64,000 bases of DNA from Streptomyces tateyamensis (lineage in GTDB: Bacteria; Actinomycetota; Actinomycetes; Streptomycetales; Streptomycetaceae): assembly GCF_003205575.1 (NCBI RefSeq), contig NZ_PYBW01000109.1, positions 1 to 64,000 on the forward strand. Direction: 5' to 3'. The position numbers and the translations under genes are program-made. The notes below the pieces were generated by a model, which did no database searches, was not told the origin of the DNA, and saw nothing but the letters and a program-made list of their open reading frames with translations. Positions 52,020-59,877 of this stretch are shown here, one piece after another. Position 1 is the stretch's first letter. Every line of letters starts with the position of its first letter.

Positions 52020-54212
52020 TCAGATGACCAGGTCGTCGGCGGTGTCGGCCTCGGTGGCCAGCGAGTTGACCAGGTGGTGCTCCACGAACCAGGCGAAGGA
52101 GGCGTAGCCGCGCCAGATCCGGCGCCACTCGCGCCGCACCGCGGCCTGGCCGGCCTCCCGGCGCACCCCGTCCAGGTGGGAGATGATGATCTCGGCGGAC
52201 TGGCGGGCGTGCCCGGCCGAGAAGTTGTCGATCGACAGGTGGGCTTCCTCGTACCCGGTGTCGAGGTTGTACCGGCGCAGCTTCTGCACCTCGTGCAGCC
52301 GCATCTCGCCGAGGCCGAACATCTCGATGCCCAGGTTGTAGCCGAGGATCTCGCTGTGCAGCCGGTCCGGGAACAGCGCCAGGCAGATCTGGTGGATGGA
52401 GAACCGGTAGAGCTCGTCCGGGAGTTCGCCCTGCTCCAGGAACTCGGCCGAGCGGATGTGCGGCAGCTGCACGTCCATGCTGGCCAGCACCTGGCGGATC
52501 AGCGTGATGTGGTTCTTGGCGAGCTCGCCGCGGCCCATCTCGTCGGCGTAGATGGAGAACAGCATCGCGTCGGCCTGGCGCTGGTAGCGGCCCAGGTTGC
52601 CGATCCGGTAGGCCCAGGTGCCGTCGATCAGGCTGCCGAGCGCGAAGGTCTTCTGGTGGAAGATCACCTCGTCGCGGTCGGGCAGCTCCTGCAGCGGGCG
52701 GAACGGCCCGACCAGCTTGTCCCAGTAGATCCGGTCCACCCGCTCCAGCAGCGCCTCGGGGCTGTAGTCGAGCCAACTGGCGTCGGTGTAGCGGCCGCCG
52801 GCGCCGTGGGCGAAGAGCAGCTCGGCCCGGGCCAGGCCCTCCTCGGCGGTGCGGGCGGCGAGTTCCAGGGTGTTGGGGTACTGCTCGATGTTGACCAGCC
52901 GGTGGAAGAACTCCCGGTCGTCGGCCGGCGCGGCCTCGGCGAAGCGCAGGTCCTTCGGCGCGGCGGCCAGCACGGCCCGCTGCCAGTGGGCGGCCGGCCG
53001 GTCGCCGCTGGTGTCGGGGCGCAGCGGCTCGCCGGCCAGCTCACCGGCGGCCACCGCGGCGGCCCACTCCTTGAAGGCGGCGGCCTCGGCCTCGTCGAAG
53101 ATGCCGAACATCGGGCCGCCGAACTTCACCGCGCGGGTGAACGGGCAGCCGCCGCCCCGCAGCGGGCGCAGCTGGCGCGAGGCCCGGAACTCGGCCATGA
53201 AGGCGGCCAGGTCGAACTGCGGGTCGGCGAAGGTCTCGGAGAGCAGCTCGCCGCCGATCTTCACGTTCTTGTGCTGGCGCCCGGCGTACGGGCGGTGCCG
53301 CTCGACGATCTCCGCGACCCGGGCGTCCAGCGACATCCCGGCCCGGTGGTCGACCAGTTCGGTGAGCAGCGCGAGCTGCTCGCGCTCGATCCGGACCAGC
53401 AGCCGCACCGCACCGGCCAGCCGCTGCCGGTCCTCGGCACCGGTGTCCGAACGGTCGGTCAACTCGACGTACTCGGTGAGCAGTTCCTCGACCGCAAGGG
53501 GCGGCTCGGTCCCGTTCAGCAGGTCGTCCAGGCCGAGTGCGTGGAAGGCGTACTGGACGCCGACCACCTCGGGCAGGAAGGCGGCGGGCAGCCGGGAGAG
53601 GGCGAGCAGGAAGGCGCCGTGCAGGGCGGCCAGCGGGCGGGCCCGGGCCCGGGTCAGGAAGTCCGCCTCCTCGACCTGCGGCAGCAGCACCCCGGCGTCC
53701 TCCAGCGCGCGGCGGCGCTGCTGGAGCACCGACTGCTGCGGGCGGCCCTGGCCCTTGTGCTCGAAGTACTGGGCGTACAGCCGGTTCACCACGATCGCGG
53801 GCTGGGTGGCGGGCTGCGAGACGGTGTCCAGCCAGCACCCGGCCAGCAGCGCCACCGGGGCCCGGCCGCGCAGCGCGACGGCCTTGGTGGCGGGGTCGGC
53901 GGTCAGCCGGGCCACCTGCGGGGCCAGCTCGGCGCGGGCCTCGGCCACCAGTGCGGCGAGCGCGGCGGCGGTGACCGGCTCGGCGGGCCGGTCCTGCTGG
54001 TCGGCCAGGAAGGCGGCCAGCACCCGGCGGGCCACCAGCAGGGTGGCCTCGGTCTCCTGGTCGGCCAGCAGGCGGGTGTAGATCCCGGCCGGCCCGGTGG
54101 CCAGCACGGCCTCGGCCTCGGCCTGGGCGGCCGGGCTGAATTCGAAGCCGCCCCGGGGCAGCGAGGTGGTCAGGTCGTCGAGTTCGTGGGTCTGGTGGGC
54201 GTACACGGGCAC
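52020..54212 (-). CDS. Large haem-oxygenase-like diiron oxidase (iron-containing redox enzyme)
   Basis: A 730-residue protein. The C-terminal 250 residues match the iron-containing redox enzyme family with haem-oxygenase-like fold (HDO): AKNHITLIRQVLASM, SIHQICLALFPDRLHSEILGYNLGIEMFGLGEMRLHE and TGYEEAHLSIDNFSAGHA, which supply the Glu/His/Asp ligands for two irons. The long N-terminal part (about 1-430) is helical and Ala-rich, without a family I recognise. HDO enzymes perform N-oxygenation, C-C cleavage and desaturation (for example SznF, BesC, UndA). In this cluster oxidation of a hydrazine or amine is the obvious proposal. ATG 54212. Confidence 0.82.
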   Translation of the reverse strand: MPVYAHQTHELDDLTTSLPRGGFEFSPAAQAEAEAVLATGPAGIYTRLLADQETEATLLVARRVLAAFLADQQDRPAEPVTAAALAALVAEARAELAPQVARLTADPATKAVALRGRAPVALLAGCWLDTVSQPATQPAIVVNRLYAQYFEHKGQGRPQQSVLQQRRRALEDAGVLLPQVEEADFLTRARARPLAALHGAFLLALSRLPAAFLPEVVGVQYAFHALGLDDLLNGTEPPLAVEELLTEYVELTDRSDTGAEDRQRLAGAVRLLVRIEREQLALLTELVDHRAGMSLDARVAEIVERHRPYAGRQHKNVKIGGELLSETFADPQFDLAAFMAEFRASRQLRPLRGGGCPFTRAVKFGGPMFGIFDEAEAAAFKEWAAAVAAGELAGEPLRPDTSGDRPAAHWQRAVLAAAPKDLRFAEAAPADDREFFHRLVNIEQYPNTLELAARTAEEGLARAELLFAHGAGGRYTDASWLDYSPEALLERVDRIYWDKLVGPFRPLQELPDRDEVIFHQKTFALGSLIDGTWAYRIGNLGRYQRQADAMLFSIYADEMGRGELAKNHITLIRQVLASMDVQLPHIRSAEFLEQGELPDELYRFSIHQICLALFPDRLHSEILGYNLGIEMFGLGEMRLHEVQKLRRYNLDTGYEEAHLSIDNFSAGHARQSAEIIISHLDGVRREAGQAAVRREWRRIWRGYASFAWFVEHHLVNSLATEADTADDLVI

Positions 54213-54323
54213 TCCATCGGACGGTGGCGTGGCAGGGCGCGCCGGGGCGACCCACGGACGGCGGGCAGCGCGGCGGAAGGGGCTGGCGAGGGTGACTCGG
54301 CTGACGAGGGGTCGGCGGGGCGG

Positions 54324-55247
54324 TCAGCCGGCCTGGCGCTGGAGCAGGACGGCGACCCGGGAGCCGGGCACGCTCACCGCGGCCAGGTAGTGCCCGCCGT
54401 CCCGCAGCAGGCCCCCCGCTTCCTGGTCGACCAGGTTGACCAGCGGGTCCGCGGCGAAGCAGTGCCCCAGCCGGGTGATGTTCGCGGTGTACAACTGCTC
54501 GGCGGTGAAACCGGCCTGACGTTCCTTCATGACGACCAGCGGCAGGAAGAGGTTGGCGTGCAGCAGCCCGTCCAGCTCCGCCACCGCCAGCCCGTGCGGG
54601 GCGAGCAGGCGCGCGTTGGCCTCCTTGGCCAGGTCCGCACTGATCTCGTGCGACCAGTCCAGCGCGGCCGCCTCCTGGGCACTGGCGGTGGAGCGGATCC
54701 GGTACCCGGCAGCCCCGGACTCGGCGTCGGCGTCGGCGGTGACCAGGCAGCTGGCCGCCCCGTCGCTGAAGAGCGCGAAGCTCTCCATCCGCTCCTTCTC
54801 GTCCTCGACCCGGTCCGTGGTGACCACCAGGATCCGGCGGTAGCGGCCGGCGGTGACCAGCGCGTGCGCGGTGTCCAGCGCGACCAGCAGGTTGGTGCAG
54901 CGGTTCAGGGTGATCCCGAGGAACGCCGCGCGGTCCAGGCCGAGCCCGGTCAGGATCCGCTCCACGAAGCGGCCGTGGGTGCGCGGGCCGCCCGGGAACC
55001 GGGTGGAGCACAGGAGCAGCGCGTCCACCGAGCCGGGGTCCGTGCCGGCCGCCCGCAGCGTGGCGGCGCCGGTCTCGATCGCCAGGTCGGCCAGGCCGCG
55101 GCCGGTGCGGCGCACCGAGCCCCAGCCCCAGAGCGCCGCCTTGGGCACCATCCGCAGCTCCGCGGCCCGCTCGGCCAGGCACTCCACCTCGGTGTGGTCC
55201 AGCTCCTCCTCGCCGAGGACGTACCGCGGAGCCTGCAGCGTACTCAT
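54324..55247 (-). CDS. Ketosynthase III-like enzyme with altered triad
   Basis: A 307-residue thiolase-fold protein of the FabH family. Active-site Cys117 (LNRCTNLL) and His230 (LLHANLF) are present; the third residue, Asn in FabH (GN motif), is His262 in RLGHCFAAD. The N-terminal sequence is short for FabH. Relatives in clusters condense acyl-CoA with an acyl carrier, or make esters and amides. It may join the ACP-bound unit with another acyl group, or transfer it to a hydrazine nitrogen. Start ATG overlaps the upstream stop (ATGA). Confidence 0.82.
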   Translation of the reverse strand: MSTLQAPRYVLGEEELDHTEVECLAERAAELRMVPKAALWGWGSVRRTGRGLADLAIETGAATLRAAGTDPGSVDALLLCSTRFPGGPRTHGRFVERILTGLGLDRAAFLGITLNRCTNLLVALDTAHALVTAGRYRRILVVTTDRVEDEKERMESFALFSDGAASCLVTADADAESGAAGYRIRSTASAQEAAALDWSHEISADLAKEANARLLAPHGLAVAELDGLLHANLFLPLVVMKERQAGFTAEQLYTANITRLGHCFAADPLVNLVDQEAGGLLRDGGHYLAAVSVPGSRVAVLLQRQAG

Positions 55248-56125
55248 GATGATGTCTCACCCTTCGGGGGTCGGTGCGGCTCGGACAGCTCGGTGAAGAT
55301 CTCGTTGGCCCGGGCGTACGGCACGGCCCGTGCGGTGAACCCGAAGGTCCCGGTGGTGCGCACCTCCTCGGCGGCCGCCAGCAGTCCGCCCAGCGCGGCC
55401 CGGACCAGGGCCGAGCCCAGGCTGATCCGGCGCACGCCGAGCTCGGCCAGCTCCGCGACGCCCAGGTCCAGTCCGCCGGCCGCGGCCAGCACGTTGACCG
55501 GGCGGTCGACGGACTCGCAGACCGCGCGCACCGCGGCGGCGTCCGGCAGGCCGGGGGCGTAGAGCACGTCCGCGCCGGCCTCCTGGTACGCCTGCAGGCG
55601 GGCGATGGTGTCCTTCAGGTCGGGGCGGCCGTACAGGAAGTTCTCGGCCCGCGCGGTGACGGTGAACGGGAAGTCCAGCGCGCGCGCCGCCTCCACCGCG
55701 GCCCGCACCCGCTCGGCGGCGGCCTCGGGTGCCAGCACGGGGGCCGACGGGTCCCCGGTGGCGTCCTCGATCGAGCCGCCGACCAGGCCGGCCTCGGCGG
55801 CCAGCCGGATGGTCTGCGCCACGTCCTCGGGGGTCGGCCCGTAGCCGCTCTCCAGGTCGGCGGCGACCGGCAGCGCGGTCGCGGCGACGATGTCCGCGGC
55901 GTTGGCCAGCGCCTCGGCGCGGCTGACCTGGTTGTCCCCGTCCGGGCGGCCCAGCGAGAAGGCCAGCCCGCCGCTGGTGGTGGCCAGCGCGGCGAACCCG
56001 AGCCCGGCCAGCAGCTTGGCGGAGCCCGCGTCCCACGGATTGGGGATCACGAACGCGTCCGGCCCTTCGTGCAGTGCGCGAAATGCCCGGGCGCGGCGGT
56101 TCTGGTCTGCGGTGGCGGACTGCAT
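55244..56125 (-). CDS. PEP mutase/isocitrate lyase superfamily enzyme
   Basis: A 293-residue TIM-barrel protein: VIPNPWDAGSAKLLAGLGFAALATTSGGLAF, DLESGYGPTPEDVAQTI, GGSIEDATGD and ARAENFLYGRPDL. The acidic metal-binding pair (ADLESGYG and IEDATGD) is intact, but the KRRCGH motif of isocitrate lyases is replaced by region FLYGRP, so it is not isocitrate lyase. Close relatives are carboxyvinyl-carboxyphosphonate mutase or oxaloacetate/methylisocitrate-lyase-like. It may make or break a C-C bond in a precursor; the substrate is open. No phosphonate gene is near. Confidence 0.8.
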   Translation of the reverse strand: MQSATADQNRRARAFRALHEGPDAFVIPNPWDAGSAKLLAGLGFAALATTSGGLAFSLGRPDGDNQVSRAEALANAADIVAATALPVAADLESGYGPTPEDVAQTIRLAAEAGLVGGSIEDATGDPSAPVLAPEAAAERVRAAVEAARALDFPFTVTARAENFLYGRPDLKDTIARLQAYQEAGADVLYAPGLPDAAAVRAVCESVDRPVNVLAAAGGLDLGVAELAELGVRRISLGSALVRAALGGLLAAAEEVRTTGTFGFTARAVPYARANEIFTELSEPHRPPKGETSS

Positions 56126-56202
56126 CGCAGGATCCTCTCTGTTGTGGCGCGGGGTGCCTGGGTTTGCCGGGGGTACCGGTACCCGTGGTGACGGCGGCAC
56201 AA

Positions 56203-56988
56203 CTAGATAAGTTCGACGTGTTCTTCCCGCGGGCTCGGCGCGCCGGAGTCCGCACGAACGAGTGAGCGCAGCAGGTCGACCGCGGGGGCCGGGTCGGGGT
56301 TGAAGTAGAAGTGGCCGCCGTCGGCCCAGTGGTAGCGCAGCGGCAGCACCGACTCGTGCTCCCAGTGGCGCAGTTCGGCCGGCCCGACGTGCGGGTCCTC
56401 CCGGCCGTTGACCAGCGAGATGCCCAGTTGCAGCGGCGCGGCGGGCTGGTAGCGGTAGCCGGAGACCAGGCGGAAGTCGGCGGCCAGCCCCGGCAGCAGC
56501 AGTTCCTGCAGCTCGGGCTCGGCCAGCACCTCGGGCGGCAGGCCGCCGAAGAAGGAGACCGCCTCGGTGAAGTCCTGGCCGGTCAGCTCGGCCGTGCGGC
56601 GCACCCGCTCGCTGGGCAGCAACCGGGGCGCGGCGCAGCCGGAGGCCACCAGGTGGCGCAGCAGCGGCTGCTCGCGCAGCCGGCGGGCCACCTCGAAGGC
56701 CAGCACGGCCCCGAAGCTGTGGCCGAAGAGCAGGAACGGGCGGTCGGCAGCGGCCGCGATGGCCCGGGCGGCACCCTCGGCGAGCTCGGCGATGGTGGCC
56801 GGAGCCGGCTCGGCCAGGCGCAGGCCGCGGCCCGGGGCGCAGACGCCGACCAGTTCGGCGTCGGACCCCAGCCGGGACTGCCAGCCGAGGAAGGAGCGGG
56901 CGTTGCCGCCGGCGTGCGGGAAGCAGTAGACCAGGTACGGGGCCAGGCCGGCGGTGGGGCGGGAGACGAACCACGGTGAGTCGGACAT
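56203..56988 (-). CDS. Type II thioesterase
   Basis: A 261-residue alpha/beta hydrolase: nucleophile GHSFG (Ser91), oxyanion region FPHAGGNARSF, and C-terminal His in ADGGHFYF. Type II thioesterases clear wrong acyl groups from the carriers of NRPS systems. It is the first enzyme gene of the leftward operon, after the small secreted peptide. Confidence 0.93.
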   Translation of the reverse strand: MSDSPWFVSRPTAGLAPYLVYCFPHAGGNARSFLGWQSRLGSDAELVGVCAPGRGLRLAEPAPATIAELAEGAARAIAAAADRPFLLFGHSFGAVLAFEVARRLREQPLLRHLVASGCAAPRLLPSERVRRTAELTGQDFTEAVSFFGGLPPEVLAEPELQELLLPGLAADFRLVSGYRYQPAAPLQLGISLVNGREDPHVGPAELRHWEHESVLPLRYHWADGGHFYFNPDPAPAVDLLRSLVRADSGAPSPREEHVELI

Positions 56989-57039
56989 GGCAGCGGACTG
57001 CTCTCTTCGGATCTGTCGGCGCCGGGCGCCGGAACGGTT

Positions 57040-57115
57040 CTGACGGCACCTCGGCCGGGACGGGCTTGACGGGGCGTCGGCCGGGAGTGGCTGACGGCAC
57101 CTCGGCCGGGACGGG
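57040..57115. repeat. Three-copy 25-bp direct repeat before the thioesterase gene
   Basis: Two identical 25-bp units (57040-57064 and 57091-57115) begin CTGACGGCACC; an imperfect middle copy (57065-57090) lies between. They fill the gap between the small secreted protein and the thioesterase gene and touch the stop codon of the former. Confidence 0.85.
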
Positions 57116-57313
57116 TCAGGCGGTGGGCGTGGGGGTCGGCGCCGGGGTGCTGGTGCCGCCGACCGGAGTGTTGTTCCAGCCCACGTCAGCGCGGTCCTGC
57201 ACGGCGGCCGGCGCGGTGGCGTGGGTCAGTTCGGCACTGGCGAGGACGCCGGCCACCGGGGCCAGGACCAGGAAGAGCGGGGCCAGGATTCGAACCGAAG
57301 CGTGCTGGCGCAT
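57116..57313 (-). CDS. Small secreted or anchored peptide heading the operon
   Basis: A 65-residue protein: one hydrophobic helix (about residues 8-26, RILAPLFLVLAPVAGVLASA) after a short basic N-terminus, then a polar tail ending in Thr-Pro repeats (TPAPTPTPTA). The ATG at 57313 follows AAAGAGG. A longer frame starting at 57439 lacks a ribosome site. It may be an exported peptide or single-pass membrane protein. It might also be only a leader reading frame. No similarity recognised. Confidence 0.55.
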   Translation of the reverse strand: MRQHASVRILAPLFLVLAPVAGVLASAELTHATAPAAVQDRADVGWNNTPVGGTSTPAPTPTPTA

Positions 57314-57374
57314 GGCAGACCTCTTTCGGGAAAGCGAAGATCGGGGAAGGGGTTTTCCGGACAGCGCTGACCAG

Positions 57375-57410
57375 GCGTCAATTCCGGAATTAATGCGTTG
57401 CGTCAAATCC
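57375..57410 (-). promoter_or_regulatory. Direct repeats and palindrome in the divergent promoter region
   Basis: GCGTCAATTCC (57375-57385) and GCGTCAAATCC (57400-57410), 10 of 11 identical, 25 bp apart; on the minus strand each contains TTGACGC like a -35 box. The palindrome AATTCCGGAATT (57380-57391) overlaps the first. This region lies upstream of the leftward operon and the LuxR-type gene. Confidence 0.45.
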
Positions 57411-57585
57411 ACTGAGCGGAGCTCAATTCCCTTGCGCATACGCTGAGTTCAGATGCGAGGCGGCGTCTTCCGCGGTCCCCCCGGGAGTTCCGCCGCCCGC
57501 ATGACCAACCTTCCCCTGGCTGGCTTCACGGCTCCAGACCTAGGATGGTTCGGGTCTACGCATTGCAGGTAACCGAGGGGTCTAT

Positions 57586-58449
57586 ATGGGCGCAGAGTCG
57601 CGCGAACCGGACACACACGTCGGTACCGAAGGGCTGTCCCAGCCAGGGACGGAACCGCAGGCCCAGGGCCTGAGCGAGAACCTGTTGGAGGCCGCGCTCA
57701 AGCTGGCGCTGGCGCAGTTGACCAAACAGCAGGACCAGCAGAACCAGGCGGCCCAGGCCGCGCCGGCGGCAGTGGGGGAACCGGCTCCGCAGGGCGTGGT
57801 CTACCTGCACGGGCTGCCCGAGATCAACCGGACCATCCAGACGGCGCTCGGGGACGCCCGGCGGGAGATCCTCACCGCCCAGCCCGACGGCCCCAGGCCC
57901 GGCGCGGTGCTGGAGGAGGCACTGGAGTCGGTGCGCCGTCAGATCGCCGGCGGGGTGGCCATGCGCACCCTCTACCAGCACACCACCCGGTTCGACGAGG
58001 CCACCAAGAACTACGTCCGCACGGTGACCGACCACGGCGTCCAGGTGCGCACCCTGGCCGAGTTCTTCGACCGGCTGATCGTGATCGACCGCAGCACCGC
58101 GTTCATCTCGGCCAACGAGGACCGCACCGAGGCCTCGATGATCACCGAGCCCTCGGTGGTGCGCTTCCTCAGCGACGTCTTCGAGCGCTCCTGGGACCGG
58201 GCGGAGGTGTTCCCGTTCGTCCCCATCCACGCCGCGCAGGCGGCGCCGGAGGTGGTCCCGGCGATCCGCGAGTCGATCCGGCGGCTCCTGGTGGAGGGGC
58301 ACTCCGACAAGGTGATCGCCCGCCGGCTGGGCATCAGCGAGCGCTCGCTGCAGGCGCACGTGGCCGCCATCAAGGACGGGCTGGGCGCGAAGAACCGGCT
58401 GCACCTGGGCTACCTGCTGGGCCGCAGCGAGACCACGCTGGTGCTGTAG
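57586..58449 (+). CDS. LuxR-type HTH regulator with PLD-like N-terminal region
   Basis: A 287-residue regulator. Residues about 65-215 have the TrmB/PLD-like sensor pattern (VVYLHGLPEINRTIQTALGDARREIL, MRTLYQHTTRF, LIVIDRSTAFI). Residues about 225-280 are a LuxR helix-turn-helix (RRLLVEGHSDKVIARRLGISERSLQAHVAAI). The ATG follows CGAGGGG. It diverges from the leftward operon and is the natural pathway-specific regulator. Such proteins are common beside peptide clusters in Streptomyces. The Gln/Ala-rich stretch at 45-60 is probably a linker. Confidence 0.87.
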   Translation: MGAESREPDTHVGTEGLSQPGTEPQAQGLSENLLEAALKLALAQLTKQQDQQNQAAQAAPAAVGEPAPQGVVYLHGLPEINRTIQTALGDARREILTAQPDGPRPGAVLEEALESVRRQIAGGVAMRTLYQHTTRFDEATKNYVRTVTDHGVQVRTLAEFFDRLIVIDRSTAFISANEDRTEASMITEPSVVRFLSDVFERSWDRAEVFPFVPIHAAQAAPEVVPAIRESIRRLLVEGHSDKVIARRLGISERSLQAHVAAIKDGLGAKNRLHLGYLLGRSETTLVL

Positions 58450-58480
58450 GGCCGCGCGGGAGCCCACCCCCGCGCGGCCC
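58449..58480 (+). terminator. Hairpin terminator of the LuxR-type gene
   Basis: A perfect 12-bp stem (58449-58460 with 58469-58480) and an 8-base loop, beginning at the last base of the stop codon. It lies between convergent genes. Confidence 0.8.
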
Positions 58481-58482
58481 CG

Positions 58483-58551
58483 TGGCAGCGACCCGTGACA
58501 GCGGCGCTTGGCAGCCGCGCCTGGCAGCGACCCGTGCCGTGACAGCGGCGC
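58483..58551. repeat. Interleaved short direct repeats
   Basis: TGGCAGCGACCCGTG occurs at 58483-58497 and 58522-58536; CGTGACAGCGGCGC occurs at 58494-58507 and 58538-58551. They probably arose by slippage in the gap between the convergent regulator and EamA genes. Confidence 0.8.
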
Positions 58552-58553
58552 GG

Positions 58554-59441
58554 TCAGCGGCGCCGGGAGACCGCCACGCCGCCCAGGCAGAGCGCCCCGC
58601 CGAGCAGGGTGAGCAGGCCGGGCACCTCGCCGAGAACGGCCCAGGACATCAGCACCACCAGGGCCGGCACGGCGTAGGTGGTCGCGCCCATCTTGCCCGC
58701 GGTGGTGCGGGAGAGCGCGTAGGCCCAGGTGGTGAAGGCCAGGGCGGTCGGGAACAGGCCGAGGTAGACCATGTCCAGGGTGGCGTGCAGCGGCGCGCGC
58801 CCGAGCTGGTCGAGCAGCTGCGGCGTGAACGGCAGGCAGGCCACCGCCCCGACCAGGCAGCCGAACGCGGTGGTCTGCAGCGGCGAGGCGTGCCGCAGCG
58901 CCGGCTTCTGGCTCACCACCCCGGCCGCGTAGGTGGCGGCGGCCAGCACGCACAGCGCGATGCCGAGCACCGAGTTGGAGCCGCCGCTGCTCATCGAGGC
59001 GCCCACCACCACCGCGCCGACCAGCGAGACAGCCATCCCGGCCAGCAGCCGGCTCGGGAACCCCTCCTTGAGCAGCCAGCCGCCGAGCAGCGCGATCAGC
59101 ACCGGGCCGATGTTGACCACCATCGCGGCGGTTCCCGCATCGACCTTCTTCTCGCCCCAGTTCAGCGCGACCATGTAGAGGCCGAACCAGAGCAGCCCGG
59201 AGGCCGCGATCCCGGGCCAGGCGGCCCGCGGTGGCAGCCCCTCGCCGCGCGCCAGCAGCAGCGCGAGCAGCGCCACCGCACCGGTCACCAGTCGGCCCAG
59301 CGCGAGCGCGCCCGGCCCGAAGGCGCTGCCCGCGTCGCGGATCGCGACGAAAGCGGAGGCCCAGAGCACCACCGTGGTCGAGGCGGCCGCGACGACCTTG
59401 ACGTCGATCTTCGTTCCTACAGCTGTCGTGGTCACATCCAT
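58554..59441 (-). CDS. EamA-family (DMT) transporter
   Basis: A 295-residue membrane protein with ten helices in two EamA halves, typical of drug/metabolite efflux such as RhaT/YdcZ-type exporters (ASAFVAIRDAGSAFGPGALALGRL). The ATG at 59441 is used. It is next to the LuxR-type regulator and could be cluster-linked exporter or a general one. Confidence 0.85.
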   Translation of the reverse strand: MDVTTTAVGTKIDVKVVAAASTTVVLWASAFVAIRDAGSAFGPGALALGRLVTGAVALLALLLARGEGLPPRAAWPGIAASGLLWFGLYMVALNWGEKKVDAGTAAMVVNIGPVLIALLGGWLLKEGFPSRLLAGMAVSLVGAVVVGASMSSGGSNSVLGIALCVLAAATYAAGVVSQKPALRHASPLQTTAFGCLVGAVACLPFTPQLLDQLGRAPLHATLDMVYLGLFPTALAFTTWAYALSRTTAGKMGATTYAVPALVVLMSWAVLGEVPGLLTLLGGALCLGGVAVSRRR

Positions 59442-59877
59442 GGGCGCAAAGTTAGCGCGGATTACCGTCGCCGAACGGGCGTCAGACGGCTCCGAAACCC
59501 GCAACCTGGGCAGCTGGCCTGCACGTTCGCCGCCCGTTCAGCCGATCGAACTCTCGGCCGTCCCGCCGCTGCCGATCCGCCCCAGCGCCCGCTGCGCCCG
59601 CAGCGTGCCCATCGTGCACAGCGGGCGCAGCCTGACCCGCCGACCAAGGCGCGGGACCCGAACGCGGCCCACCCGGAGCTGGCGCACGGCTCGACAGCGG
59701 GTCGGCGGACCAACTGGGGCGGCTGGCCTGACGGCCCCTCGGCCCTCCGGGGCCGCCCGGGTCCACCGGCGCCCACCCGAGGCTGAGACAGCATCCCCTA
59801 TGCTGTCTCAGACCCAGGACCCAGAGGGGTGCGGCCGGCCCCGACCTGCCGCCCCTCGCACCGCCCCGGAGCCCTCG
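59442..59877. other. Intergenic region between EamA and GDPD genes
   Basis: 436 bases without a gene I can support. It contains a perfect inverted repeat CTGAGACAGCAT (59783-59794) with 59800-59811 and must hold the promoters of the divergent EamA and GDPD genes. Confidence 0.6.
59783..59811. promoter_or_regulatory. 12-bp inverted repeat upstream of the GDPD gene
   Basis: CTGAGACAGCAT (59783-59794), 5-base loop CCCCT, and its exact complement 59800-59811, 67 bases before the GDPD start. It could be an operator of a dimeric repressor or a hairpin attenuator. Confidence 0.5.

Noticed and set aside
57586..58449. Phospholipase D enzyme
   Set aside because: The PLD-like region lacks HKD motifs and is followed by a clear LuxR helix-turn-helix, so it is a regulator.
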